DNA of 64,000 bases from Cylindrospermum stagnale PCC 7417 (lineage in GTDB: Bacteria > Cyanobacteriota > Cyanobacteriia > Cyanobacteriales > Nostocaceae), in NCBI RefSeq assembly GCF_000317535.1, contig NC_019757.1, forward strand, positions 1,959,001 to 2,023,000. The letters run 5' to 3'. The number at the start of each line of letters is the position of its first letter. The first letter of the stretch is position 1. The notes beneath the pieces were generated by a model. It was given only the letters and a program-made list of their open reading frames with translations, made no database searches and was not told where the DNA came from. The position numbers and the translations under genes are program-made. Of the stretch, positions 43,689 to 52,801 are shown piece after piece.

Positions 43689-44150
43689 AAATCATATCCT
43701 CCTGAAAAATTTGCTTGCAGAATAACTTTGATAATTAGATTAGACTATTGGACTTGGTAAAGATACTACCTAGAGGAGTGAATAAAACTAAAAGATTAGC
43801 TATGTTTCTGTATCTAAAGATGCATTGTAAATGCAAATTTAACCAAAACAAATTTATGGATAAAATTTATTTAGCTGACTATTCATCGTCATCCTAAATT
43901 ATTTAGGAAAAATGCTCCTTATTTTATCCTCGGGAGCATTCTCTGCGACTCTGAGTGAGACAAAAAATAAATTTATTTTTGTTCGCGTGGCTTGCCAGAG
44001 GCGCTATTTTTAATTTTTAATTGTCTAACTCTGTCGCGCAGTATACGCCAACGTAAATCAGATAGGATTGCTATAGATAAATAGTTGTTAAACCTTTCAA
44101 ATATAAAGTGGAGTATATAGATAAATAATAATTCATACTCTCAAATATAA
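43689..44150. other. Intergenic region with a hairpin
   Basis: AATGCTCC (43911-43918) and GGAGCATT (43933-43940) form a perfect 8-bp stem with a 14-nt loop and no T-run. The rest is AT-rich with no supported gene. It lies between the 3' end of the CAAD gene and the start of the disordered-protein gene. Confidence 0.45.
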
Positions 44151-44167
44151 GGTGGGCATTGCCCACC
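44151..44167. repeat. Dispersed palindrome GGTGGGC-ATT-GCCCACC
   Basis: Perfect 7-bp arms around a 3-nt loop lie 38 bp after the CAAD gene stop (minus strand). It is the cleanest copy of the GGTGGGC/GCCCACC family also seen at 8965-8987 and 13314-13334. Confidence 0.6.
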
Positions 44168-44205
44168 CTACATTAAATTAGCTGCTAGGGCTAGTTAAAT
44201 CTTTC

Positions 44206-44646
44206 TTAACCTTCTCTACCGACAATTTCTTTTTTGAAGAATCCAAGTTTCTCAGCTAATTCTCGCCGAGTTTCAGCTTTGATGAGATAACGGAAAATAA
44301 TCCAGGTTACGTAACCAATGCCAATTAACTCAAATGTCGGTGATAGCAGCGGAATACCATTAATCGCATCCAGTACTGCTAACACTACCTTGACTGTAAT
44401 CAGCGCTGACAAAATTACAGCCAGGGATAGTAGAGCCTGCTTATATTTGTTAAAAAGACTGCCTATGTATTCAGGCAATTGCGCTAAAAAGTCAGAAACT
44501 TGTCTGCCAATTTGCTGCCATTGGGCTTCAGATTCCCTAGCTGGCGGTAGCTTAGGCAGATTAGCAGAGTTTGTACCATCAAGGGCTAGCAAACCTTGTG
44601 ATGAGATAGTATTGACTGATTCCGGTTGCTGTTGTTGGGTTTCCAT
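44206..44646 (-). CDS. CAAD/CURT1-domain membrane protein
   Basis: The protein has a Pro/Ser-rich N-terminus, a helix WQQIGRQVSDFLAQLPEYIGSLFNKYKQ, two membrane helices (LLSLAVILSALITVKVVLAVLDAING and PLLSPTFELIGIGYVTWIIFRYL), and an amphipathic ending KAETRRELAEKLGFFKKEI. This is the CAAD domain, homologous to plant CURT1, which bends thylakoid membranes and is also found fused to some cyanobacterial tRNA synthetases. Here it is stand-alone. I use the ATG at 44646 because the preceding 25 codons look non-conserved. Confidence 0.9.
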   Translation of the reverse strand: METQQQQPESVNTISSQGLLALDGTNSANLPKLPPARESEAQWQQIGRQVSDFLAQLPEYIGSLFNKYKQALLSLAVILSALITVKVVLAVLDAINGIPLLSPTFELIGIGYVTWIIFRYLIKAETRRELAEKLGFFKKEIVGREG

Positions 44647-44926
44647 AGTGTTTCTTGTTGGGCAAGCACAACAGTTTTGATCAATAAATGGACGTAAATA
44701 AATATAACAGTCTTCAGTCAAAACAAGAGCATATGACTAAAAAAAATACCCGGCGGGGGAAATGGCAGAAGCAAATAAACTTAGTCCATCTTTGTTTGTG
44801 CAGCCCCTGACTTGTAATTTGTTAGTAAGGCTGCACAAAGTGCGGGTAATTTCTTTCTTTTGAGCCTTGACTATTAGGATTTATTGATGATGTCCACCTA
44901 TTTACTGGAATTTGGTTTCAGCAACT

Positions 44927-45385
44927 TTAGCGGCTTGGAGGAGCAACGGCTGCTTTGACGACTACTTTATTGACACCTTTAATTTCTTTTGCCAAAGGTT
45001 CAATTTTGGCTAACTGCTGCTGATCGTTCACAGTTCCTGCGACAGTTACAGTACCATCATCTGTCGCATTAACTGTTAGTTGACCATTGGGAATGTTAGC
45101 TTCCAATTTAGAGCGAACTTCACTAGCCAGGTCACCGGTGGCTCTGGTTGTATCGCCCCCAGTTGTATTATTCCGCTCTTCGCGGGCGCGAATATCAGAA
45201 TTAAGTTGTCTTCTGCGGACCTCACTCTGAGCATCTTCTTTAGCCGCTTGCGTTACTTGTGAAGTTGGTGCTGCTGGCGCTTCGCCTGGTTCTGGTGCAG
45301 TTACAGTTGTTTTAGCTGTATCTTGACAAGCAGCTGCACTCAAAAGTAAAAAAGAACTAATTAGCAAGGCAGTTAGTTTTTTCAT
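44927..45385 (-). CDS. BON-domain lipoprotein
   Basis: The 152-residue precursor has a lipoprotein signal with lipobox LSAAAC (Cys20), a Pro/Ala/Thr-rich linker, and one BON domain (about 85-145: LASEVRSKLEANIPNGQLTVNATDDGTVTVAGTVNDQQQLAKIEPLAKEIKGVNKVVVKA). BON domains bind membranes, and such lipoproteins (OsmY/DolP-like) protect the envelope under stress. The next gene upstream encodes a glycine-zipper stress protein, also consistent with stress physiology. Confidence 0.9.
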   Translation of the reverse strand: MKKLTALLISSFLLLSAAACQDTAKTTVTAPEPGEAPAAPTSQVTQAAKEDAQSEVRRRQLNSDIRAREERNNTTGGDTTRATGDLASEVRSKLEANIPNGQLTVNATDDGTVTVAGTVNDQQQLAKIEPLAKEIKGVNKVVVKAAVAPPSR

Positions 45386-45495
45386 TGGTTGAATTCTTGA
45401 TATAAATCAGAAAATGGTGTTTTTGCTCGCAGTATATGCGAGTTTTAGGAGCAAAATATTGAGCATCTTGCTCCTAAAAATTGCTAAAAATTGGC

Positions 45496-46758
45496 TTAAA
45501 CTTTTTGATCTCGGCGATCAATAATCAGCACAGCAGGATCATCTGCGTGATGGACGTGAACATTGCTAGCAATTGGCGTTTCACGGTGCTCAACTCTGTC
45601 GGAACCAGGGCGATGTTCGCCTACATCCCTGGCATCATAGACGGCAAATTCTTCGATTCCTTGACGTTTGAGAATTGCTTCAGCGTGGTGAAGTTCGGCT
45701 TCTGTGCCATCAACAATTACCAAGTAATCACCTCTTTGGAAGCGATCGCTATAAATCCGCACTCGATCTTCAGGTATTCCTAAGCCAATGAGTCCGCCAG
45801 TAATACCTCCAGCCGCTGCACCTATAGCGCCGCCAGCCGCTGTGCTTGCCAAAGCGGTTGCCAATGCACCACCCGCAATTACGGGCCCTACTCCAGGAAT
45901 TGCCAAAGCGCCAAGACCGACTAATAAGCCGCCTAAACCGCCTAATAAGCCGCCTGTAGCTGCACCTGCTTTTGCCCCTTCGTCTGCTTTATTACCTGCA
46001 CCAACGCGTTCTCCCTGTGTGTCTTTGGCAATCAAAGAGACTTTATTCATCGGGAAGCCAGAATCGCGCAGTTCTCTCAGTGCTACTTCTGCGTCTCGGC
46101 GGTGAGAAAAAACACCGATCGCTCGCCTGGCGCTGGCGTGTTTGCCAGAAGTTATGGGAGTTACAGGAGCTACATGAGCACTTGGAGTCACATTAGTCGT
46201 TGCATGTTCGCGATTTGGGTGGTCATAAATGCCAAACTCTTCCACACCCCGCCGATGGAGAATTGCTTGTGCTGTAGCCACTTCCGCATCAGTGCCATCA
46301 ATAATGACTAAATAGTCTCCTCGCTGCACTCGTTCGTTGTAAACTTTGGCGCGTTCTTCGGGGATTCCTAAACCAATCAATGCCCCGATTAAGCTACCAG
46401 CAACGGCACCAAGACCAGCACCGGCTAGAGTTGTAGCTATGGTCGTCGCTGCTGCTCCCGCAAGCATGATCGGCCCGATTCCCGGAATTGCTAGGGTGCC
46501 AAGACCAACTAATAAGCCAGTTAAACCGCCCAACGCACCGCCAGAAACCGCCCCGACTTTCGCACCTTCATCAGCTTTATCGCCAACCTTCTCTTGCACT
46601 GCGGTTCCAGCAAGATCACCTTTGTGTTCAGCATCCCGCGCAATCACAGAAACTCGGTCCATTGGAAAGCCAGAATCTCTCAACTCATGTAGTGCTTCTT
46701 CAGCATCCCGACGATGAGGAAATACGCCTACAGCACGCTTACGCACAGCTACAACCAT
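45496..46758 (-). CDS. Duplicated general-stress (YflT/17M-like) glycine-zipper protein
   Basis: The 420-residue protein is a tandem duplication of about 200 residues each. Each half starts RAVGVFPHRRDAEEALHELRDSGFPMDRVSVIARD (or RAIGVFSHRRDAEVALRELRDSGFPMNKVSLIAKD). Each then has a Gly/Ala-rich double glycine-zipper helix pair and ends with IGLGIPE-(E/D)-R..Y..R-(V/F)-QRGDYLVI-(I/V)-DGT and a small acidic C-terminus. The N-terminal unit is the general stress protein 17M/YflT domain; the glycine zippers may insert in membranes. AGGAG precedes the ATG. Function is not established. Confidence 0.85.
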   Translation of the reverse strand: MVVAVRKRAVGVFPHRRDAEEALHELRDSGFPMDRVSVIARDAEHKGDLAGTAVQEKVGDKADEGAKVGAVSGGALGGLTGLLVGLGTLAIPGIGPIMLAGAAATTIATTLAGAGLGAVAGSLIGALIGLGIPEERAKVYNERVQRGDYLVIIDGTDAEVATAQAILHRRGVEEFGIYDHPNREHATTNVTPSAHVAPVTPITSGKHASARRAIGVFSHRRDAEVALRELRDSGFPMNKVSLIAKDTQGERVGAGNKADEGAKAGAATGGLLGGLGGLLVGLGALAIPGVGPVIAGGALATALASTAAGGAIGAAAGGITGGLIGLGIPEDRVRIYSDRFQRGDYLVIVDGTEAELHHAEAILKRQGIEEFAVYDARDVGEHRPGSDRVEHRETPIASNVHVHHADDPAVLIIDRRDQKV

Positions 46759-47409
46759 CTTTATATTCTCCTAACAAAATATCCAGCACTTATTCTTGAA
46801 TTTATTGATCTCAATAGCCTTATTACTACATTTTTTTAGTAATTTATCCTCAATCAATTGGAGTAATTTTTATCTCTGTCAATGGGTATAGGTATATCTG
46901 TATTTGTGTATAAAATTTGAATAATCAACAGATAATTCAATCAAATCAAGCCAAAAATACCAGATTTATTCTTTAAATTCAGCAATTTTATTTAATGGTA
47001 AGTTGACATCTGTGTTTGATTACTAAGAGTTAACATTAATTATAAAATTCAGTAAATTAAATATTATCTGGAATTGCTATCTAAAAATAAGCGAATATAA
47101 ACCTGACAGGAAAACATCAGTGAATATAATGTAAGTATGTATCTACATAAACACATATCTCGCCGATGCCGATATGCCCAGAAATTCTGTAAGTAAACTA
47201 CCTAGAAAATGTTTTGCTTACCAAGTAGTAAAGAACGATGATTAACCAATGACTAAATTTCAAAAATATGTGACCAGGATCACAGATAGTCAACCGTTAA
47301 CTCACTGTTAAGTTATTATTCGGTCACTTGGCATTTGGAAGAATAAAATATACTAATTGAAGAAGATAAATTTTTAGTGGTTACTTGGTGTTTGTGAGGA
47401 GTTACTATT
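46759..47409. other. Long AT-rich intergenic region, no gene seen
   Basis: About 650 bp with frequent stops in all frames separate the stress protein start from a short secreted-peptide gene. No hairpin terminator, tRNA or repeat was recognised. The promoters of both divergent genes must lie here. Confidence 0.45.
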
Positions 47410-47556
47410 ATGTCGGAGAAAATTTTACTAGCAGTTATCTTAACATTTAGCCTTAATTTATTTGCTCAAATGAGTTTGCCTTCTTCTAGCCAGGAAACAG
47501 CCAAAATGTCCTTGCAAAACCAAGAGGTTTTGGCTCTCACTCAACTTCGCAAGTAA
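47410..47556 (+). CDS. Short secreted or membrane peptide (48 residues)
   Basis: The peptide reads MSEKILLAVILTFSLNLFAQ, then a polar tail with SSSQETAKMSLQNQEVLALTQLRK. The hydrophobic stretch at residues 5-18 resembles a signal peptide or membrane anchor. GTGAGGAG lies 9 bp before the ATG, which supports translation. It sits 98 bp upstream of a secreted pentapeptide-repeat gene in the same direction. No homologue is known to me; it may be a small membrane protein or a leader peptide. Confidence 0.45.
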   Translation: MSEKILLAVILTFSLNLFAQMSLPSSSQETAKMSLQNQEVLALTQLRK

Positions 47557-47654
47557 TATGGGCATCTACGGAGGGCAATCTGCTCAGATTACTCGTATGA
47601 TTTAAGGTATAAATCTATCTAAGCTATGGATTAAGAGCGATCGCGTCACCGAGT

Positions 47655-48428
47655 ATGAAAAGCCAAATTCTAGCAACAGCCGTATTTTTAACCACCGTTA
47701 ACCTGGCAACCACAGTCCAAGCGGCGAATTTTGAACACATAAGGCAATTACTGGCTACTAAAAAATGTCAAAATTGTGACCTTAGGGTAGCTGGTTTGGT
47801 AATGGCTGACTTATCGGGAGCCGATTTGAGCGGAGCCAATCTCACAGGTGCTAACCTCAGCCGTGCAAACTTGAGCGGTGCTGATTTGCGGGGTGCAAAC
47901 TTGAGCGGTGCTAGTTTATTTGGAGTGAACCTGAGCGAAGCTAAACTCAGTGGCGCAAATCTTGTAGGTGCTGACTTGAGAAATACCTATCTAATTAATG
48001 CAGAATTGACTGGTGTTAACCTCAGCAGCACTTACTTACAAGGCGCAATTGGCATACCATTGCAAATTGCCAAACCAGAAGAATTTTATGCATGGGGTGT
48101 AGCAGAGGCGGAAAAAGGTAATCTAAAACCAGCGATTGATTATTTCAGTCAAGCGATCGCCATTAAACCCGACTATGCAGGCGCATATCTATCTCGTGGT
48201 GTTGCTCGCTACCAAAGCTTAGACAGAAAAAGCGCTTTACAAGATGCCCAAATGGCAGAAAAACTCTTTACATCTCAACAAAACGCTCCAGGAATGCAAA
48301 CCGCCCAAGCTTTTATTAAAGAACTGCAAACACCCTACGATGGCAGTAAGGTCAGTACTGGTAAACCTAGTTTCTTTGATTTTGTCAATGGCGTTGGTTC
48401 AGCCTTGCTTCAGTTCCTACAATTTTAG
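47655..48428 (+). CDS. Secreted pentapeptide-repeat and TPR protein
   Basis: The 257-residue precursor has a signal peptide (1-23, TVQAA) and a CxxC motif (KKCQNCDL). About 15 pentapeptide repeats of A(D/N)LSG type follow (about 48-130), then a TPR pair (EFYAWGVAEAEKGNLKPAIDYFSQAIAIKPDYAGAYLSRGVARYQ) and a C-terminal hydrophobic end. The repeats should fold as a right-handed quadrilateral beta helix. The role is unknown; periplasmic location is inferred. Its 3' end overlaps a convergent antitoxin-like gene by 44 bp. Confidence 0.88.
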   Translation: MKSQILATAVFLTTVNLATTVQAANFEHIRQLLATKKCQNCDLRVAGLVMADLSGADLSGANLTGANLSRANLSGADLRGANLSGASLFGVNLSEAKLSGANLVGADLRNTYLINAELTGVNLSSTYLQGAIGIPLQIAKPEEFYAWGVAEAEKGNLKPAIDYFSQAIAIKPDYAGAYLSRGVARYQSLDRKSALQDAQMAEKLFTSQQNAPGMQTAQAFIKELQTPYDGSKVSTGKPSFFDFVNGVGSALLQFLQF

Positions 48429-48675
48429 GCCGTTTCTCACCTGCTCGAAGCTGACGGATCAACTCGACAGAGCTTGATTGGATACCTGTTGACGCTTCTA
48501 CTTCGGCACTACGAGCCACAATCCGCTGATGTGCGGCCAGCGAACGCCGTCGTCGTACCTCGCGGGCGATCGCATCAACAACCATCTCATTAAAAGACTC
48601 GCTACCTTCACGAAACTGCCTTGCTTGCTGAAGTAGGTCGGCAGGAATGCGGACAGTTACAGCTTCTCGCTCCAT
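48385..48675 (-). CDS. Ribbon-helix-helix (CopG-type) antitoxin-like protein
   Basis: The 96-residue protein has REAVTVRIPADLLQQARQFREGSESFNEMVVDAIAREVRRRRSLAAH, a ribbon-helix-helix DNA-binding unit. A C-terminal extension EVEASTGIQSSSVELIRQLRAGEKRP follows, as found in antitoxins that bind PIN or MazF-type toxins. No toxin gene follows; downstream on this strand is the antisense end of the pentapeptide gene. It is either an orphan antitoxin or a small regulator. Confidence 0.75.
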   Translation of the reverse strand: MEREAVTVRIPADLLQQARQFREGSESFNEMVVDAIAREVRRRRSLAAHQRIVARSAEVEASTGIQSSSVELIRQLRAGEKRPKIVGTEARLNQRH

Positions 48676-48861
48676 AGTTCCAGCCTATACAATTAGGACT
48701 TGATATCATATAGTATAAATATTTTTTGCACCAGTCTAGATACTTTGACTTTGCCGATCGCCACTCGTAAGGCTGTGATCACCCATTCCTCTGGAATCAT
48801 GCTCAATTGTGCAGCATATTTTGAGAAAATCAGGTGAGATAACGGCAGGGAAAGAAAAAAG

Positions 48862-50553
48862 ATGTCAGAAAATTTGAGAAGCCAAGTTGTGACTCAAGGA
48901 GTACAGCGATCGCCAAATCGTGCGATGCTCAGGGCAGTTGGTTTTAAGGATGAAGACTTCACCAAAGCCATTGTCGGCGTTGCTAACGGTTACAGCACTA
49001 TTACTCCCTGCAATATGGGGATAAATCAACTGGCACAAAGGGCAGAAATTAGTATTAAAAATGCCGGGGCAATGCCGCAAGTCTTCGGTACTATTACTAT
49101 TAGCGATGGCATTTCCATGGGAACTGAAGGGATGAAATATTCCCTAGTATCGCGGGAAGTTATCGCTGATTCTATAGAAACTGCCTGCACAGGGCAAAGT
49201 ATGGATGGTGTAATCGCCATTGGCGGTTGTGATAAAAATATGCCAGGGGCAATGATTGCGATCGCCCGCATGAATATTCCTGCGATCTTTGTTTACGGTG
49301 GTACGATTAAACCCGGACACTACAACGGACGGGATCTCACCGTTGTCAGTTCCTTTGAAGCAGTCGGTCAATACAGCGCCGGCAAAATTGACGAAAAGGA
49401 ACTTTTAGCAGTTGAAAGTCTGGCTTGTCCCGGTGCTGGTTCCTGCGGTGGGATGTTTACAGCTAACACCATGTCTTCAGCTTTTGAGGCTATGGGGATG
49501 AGTTTACCCTATTCCTCCACAATGGCAGCAGAAGATGCCGAAAAAGCTGATAGTACCGAAAAATCGGCCTTTGTCTTGGTCGATGCCATTCGTCAACAAA
49601 TTTTACCCCGCCAGATTATCACCCGTAAATCTATCGAGAATGCTATTTCGGTAATTATGGCGGTGGGTGGTTCGACAAATGCCGTCTTGCATTTTTTAGC
49701 GATCGCCAATGCCGCTGGTGTAGAACTGAATATAGATGACTTTGAAGTGATCCGCGCCCGTGTCCCCGTTTTATGCGACTTGAAACCCAGTGGTAAGTAT
49801 GTAGCTACAGACTTACACAAAGCCGGTGGTATTCCCCAAGTAATGAAAATGCTCCTGGTGCATGGCTTATTACATGAAGATGCCCTGACAATCAGCGGTG
49901 AAACAGTTGCCGAAGTCTTAGCAGACATACCCGCAGAACCATCCCCCAACCAAGATGTGATCCGTCCTTGGCATAACCCGATGTATGCTCAAGGACATTT
50001 AGCTATTCTCAAAGGCAATTTAGCCACAGAAGGCGCAGTTGCCAAAATTACAGGCGTTAAAAAGCCAGTAATTACCGGCCCCGCACGGGTATTTGAATCA
50101 GAAGAATCTTGTTTAGATGCAATTCTGGCGGGTAAAATTCAAGCCGGTGATATTCTCGTTATCCGCTACGAAGGCCCCAAAGGCGGGCCGGGAATGCGGG
50201 AAATGCTGGCTCCCACATCGGCAATTATCGGTGCTGGTTTGGGCGATGCGGTGGGATTAATTACCGACGGGCGCTTTTCTGGCGGTACTTACGGCATGGT
50301 TGTGGGTCATGTCGCCCCAGAAGCAGCTGTTGGTGGTGCGATCGCTTTAGTAGAAGAAGGTGATAGCATCACAATAGATGCCCCGGCTCGCCGTTTGCAG
50401 TTAAATATCTCTGATGCAGAATTAGCCCAACGGCGTGCTAACTGGCAACCCCCCGCACCCCGTTACACTAAAGGCGTACTAGCAAAATACGCCAAACTGG
50501 TATCTTCTAGTAGTGTCGGTGCAGTTACTGATCTAGACTTGTTTGATAATTAA
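48862..50553 (+). CDS. ilvD: Dihydroxy-acid dehydratase
   Basis: The 563-residue protein is full length for IlvD. It has the Fe-S ligands in [14 protein letters not shown] and [18 protein letters not shown], and the C-terminal [28 protein letters not shown] motif. It converts 2,3-dihydroxy-3-methylbutanoate and its homologue to the 2-keto acids in valine and isoleucine synthesis. It stands alone, as is usual in cyanobacteria. A hairpin lies 53 bp after the stop. Confidence 0.98.
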   Translation: MSENLRSQVVTQGVQRSPNRAMLRAVGFKDEDFTKAIVGVANGYSTITPCNMGINQLAQRAEISIKNAGAMPQVFGTITISDGISMGTEGMKYSLVSREVIADSIETACTGQSMDGVIAIGGCDKNMPGAMIAIARMNIPAIFVYGGTIKPGHYNGRDLTVVSSFEAVGQYSAGKIDEKELLAVESLACPGAGSCGGMFTANTMSSAFEAMGMSLPYSSTMAAEDAEKADSTEKSAFVLVDAIRQQILPRQIITRKSIENAISVIMAVGGSTNAVLHFLAIANAAGVELNIDDFEVIRARVPVLCDLKPSGKYVATDLHKAGGIPQVMKMLLVHGLLHEDALTISGETVAEVLADIPAEPSPNQDVIRPWHNPMYAQGHLAILKGNLATEGAVAKITGVKKPVITGPARVFESEESCLDAILAGKIQAGDILVIRYEGPKGGPGMREMLAPTSAIIGAGLGDAVGLITDGRFSGGTYGMVVGHVAPEAAVGGAIALVEEGDSITIDAPARRLQLNISDAELAQRRANWQPPAPRYTKGVLAKYAKLVSSSSVGAVTDLDLFDN

Positions 50554-50605
50554 TTAAGCTAAACTACATCTAGTTTGCATAATGTTAAATTGTACATTTC
50601 TTGTG

Positions 50606-50626
50606 GGGTGGATGTCTCGTCCGCCC
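50606..50626 (+). terminator. Hairpin after ilvD (GGGTGGA-TGTCTCG-TCCGCCC)
   Basis: Seven-base arms with one G-U wobble surround a 7-nt loop. There is no long T-run. It resembles the GGG-type dispersed palindromes of the window. Confidence 0.5.
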
Positions 50627-50738
50627 AAAATATGCAAGTTAAATGTGCAACAGCTTATGAGTCATTAACTTTTGACTCATCTCTAGTCAAAAGTTAATGA
50701 CTCATCTCTGATTTTTAAGAGTTCTGAAATAATTTTTT

Positions 50739-52055
50739 ATGAAAAACGATCTCACCCCTCCTGGAAGTTTTGGTCTACCTTTATTTGGTGAGACATTTGC
50801 CTTTGCAGCTGATCCCTATATCTTTGTCAATAAGCGTTATCAAAAGTATGGCTCTATCTTTAAAACTAATATTATCGGTAGACCAACAGTTGTCATGGTT
50901 GGGCCACAAGCGTTGGAGTTTTTCCTTTCTAGTCACATGGAGTCTTTTTCCTGGCGTGAAGGATGGCCCAATAATTTCAAGGTATTGCTGGGAGAATCAC
51001 TGTTTCTTCAAGATGGAGAGGAACATCGCCGAAATCGCCGCTTAATTATGCCAGCCTTACATGGGCCAGCATTGGCAAATTATGCAGATGCAATGGTAGA
51101 TATTACCGATAAATATCTCAAAAAGTGGGAGCAAAAGCAGGAATTTACCTGGTTAGAGGAGTTTAAACAACTAACATTTGATATTGCTAGTCAATTATTA
51201 CTAGGTACTAATCCCGGTGCTGAAGCCGCCCGATTGAGTCGATTATTTGAAAACCTGACGAACGGTTTGCTTGCAATTAACCCTTTATCTTTACCATTTA
51301 CTAAATTTGGTAAAGCAATAGCAGCTCGTAATCAAATTTTAGAGCATTTGACTAAAGTTGTCAGACAACGTCAGCTAAATCCCACCAACGACGCCCTCAG
51401 TTTGTTAGTCCAAGCTAGGGATGAAGAAGGTAATTGCATGAGTGAAAAAGAACTCATCGCCCAAGCAGTGCTGTTACTCTTTGCTGGACATGAGACAACA
51501 ACATCAATGTTAACTTGGCTGTGTTTAGAATTAGCCCGTCACCCAGAAGTAATGCAACGTGCTAGGGAAGAACAATTGCAGCTTGCAAGTATTGGTGCAT
51601 TGAGTTTAGAACAATTGGGGCAAATGCCTTATTTAGACCAAGTTTTATGGGAAGTTGAAAGACGAAATACACCAGTTGCCGGCGGCTTTCGTGGTGTAAT
51701 TAAAGAATTTGAGTTTAATGGCTTTCGCATTCCCGCAGGTTGGCAATTATACTATTCGATTTTCATGACTCACCAACTCAAAGAACTTTATCCAGACCCA
51801 GAGCGTTTTGACCCAGAACGTTTTAGTCCTCAACGCCAAGAACATAGACAACATCCTTTCAGTTTAATCGGTTTTGGCGGTGGGCCGCGCATCTGTGTTG
51901 GCATCGCCTTTGCCAAAATGGAAATGAAAATTGTTGCTGCCCAGCTTTTACGCCGCTATGATTGGGGAATATTGCCCAATCAAAGTTTAACCCCAGTCCG
52001 AATTCCCATAAATCACCCTAAAGATGGTTTCAAGGTTAGATTTCAGCCCCGGTAA
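50739..52055 (+). CDS. Cytochrome P450, CYP120-like
   Basis: The 438-residue protein has the I-helix motif LLFAGHETTTSMLTWL, an ExxR-like EVERR, PERFDPERFS, and the heme loop FGGGPRICVGIAFAKME with Cys386 as heme ligand. The N-terminus PPGSFGLPLFGETFAF is typical of the CYP26/CYP120 clade. Synechocystis CYP120A1 hydroxylates retinoic acid, so a retinoid or apocarotenoid substrate is plausible but not shown. The K-helix sequence is less regular than usual. A membrane protein gene starts 8 bp after its stop. Confidence 0.92.
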   Translation: MKNDLTPPGSFGLPLFGETFAFAADPYIFVNKRYQKYGSIFKTNIIGRPTVVMVGPQALEFFLSSHMESFSWREGWPNNFKVLLGESLFLQDGEEHRRNRRLIMPALHGPALANYADAMVDITDKYLKKWEQKQEFTWLEEFKQLTFDIASQLLLGTNPGAEAARLSRLFENLTNGLLAINPLSLPFTKFGKAIAARNQILEHLTKVVRQRQLNPTNDALSLLVQARDEEGNCMSEKELIAQAVLLLFAGHETTTSMLTWLCLELARHPEVMQRAREEQLQLASIGALSLEQLGQMPYLDQVLWEVERRNTPVAGGFRGVIKEFEFNGFRIPAGWQLYYSIFMTHQLKELYPDPERFDPERFSPQRQEHRQHPFSLIGFGGGPRICVGIAFAKMEMKIVAAQLLRRYDWGILPNQSLTPVRIPINHPKDGFKVRFQPR

Positions 52056-52063
52056 AATGTTCT

Positions 52064-52801
52064 ATGGCACTCCAAATAGACATACATTTGCCTGACGGAG
52101 TTTCCCAACGTTGGCAAACTCTCAAAGATTCTGCTAATGCCAGTATTAACTCTCTAGCTAATTCAGCGCATCAATTTAGAGTGTCTTTGCAGGAAACAGC
52201 AACTCAAAGTACCGACAAGGCAATTAATGCAGTTACTACAACTATTGAGCAAGCTAAAGGTGCTCTAGAACATAGCTGGCAATCAGCTGAGGAAATTAAG
52301 AGTACAACGTCAGGAGCGATTCAAACAACAATTTCTTCTGCTGTTGGGGATTGGTTAGCAAAACACCCCGTATTTTTTCGGTTAGTGGAAACACTGAGTT
52401 GGGCGACTAATCACCCTATGATCAGTTTAGTGATTTTGCTATTTGCGATCGCTATAGCTTGGAGCATCATTAAAGCAATCGTCCGCTTGATTGAAACAGC
52501 CAGTTGGTCAATACTGCAAGTTCCTTTAAAATTACTTCAGTCTTTGATTAAAGTTAGCTTTCTCTCCTTGACAAAAGTTGGTAGTTTAGCTGTGCAGCAA
52601 ATCACAGGTGCGAAAACCTCAGAAGTAATGCCTGTAAGCTATACAGCAATTTACCAAACTAAACAGCAACGATTAGCCGAAATTTCCCGTCGCTTAGAAG
52701 AAATTCAGCAAGAACAGCATCAGCTTTTGCAAGAAGCAGCAGACCTAATTGCCGCAGACGCCATCGAGATCAAAATACCTGGAGTGAAATTAAACAGCTA
52801 A
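52064..52801 (+). CDS. Membrane protein of unknown function, P450 operon partner
   Basis: The 245-residue protein has a helical N-terminal half rich in Thr/Ala/Gln with apolipophorin-like or TMF-like heptads (ETATQSTDKAINAVTTTIEQAKGALEHSWQSAEEI). One strong membrane segment follows (MISLVILLFAIAIAWSIIKAIV), then a second weaker amphipathic segment and a C-terminal coiled coil (QQRLAEISRRLEEIQQEQHQLLQEAADLIA). It starts 8 bp after the P450 gene and is probably co-transcribed; it could anchor or deliver substrate to the P450, which is inference. It overlaps the convergent oxidase gene by 4 bp. Confidence 0.8.
   Translation: MALQIDIHLPDGVSQRWQTLKDSANASINSLANSAHQFRVSLQETATQSTDKAINAVTTTIEQAKGALEHSWQSAEEIKSTTSGAIQTTISSAVGDWLAKHPVFFRLVETLSWATNHPMISLVILLFAIAIAWSIIKAIVRLIETASWSILQVPLKLLQSLIKVSFLSLTKVGSLAVQQITGAKTSEVMPVSYTAIYQTKQQRLAEISRRLEEIQQEQHQLLQEAADLIAADAIEIKIPGVKLNS

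Noticed and set aside
45788-46717. Proline/alanine-rich plus-strand frames opposite the duplicated stress gene
   Set aside because: They are complements of the Gly/Ala-rich glycine-zipper codons and lack start signals.
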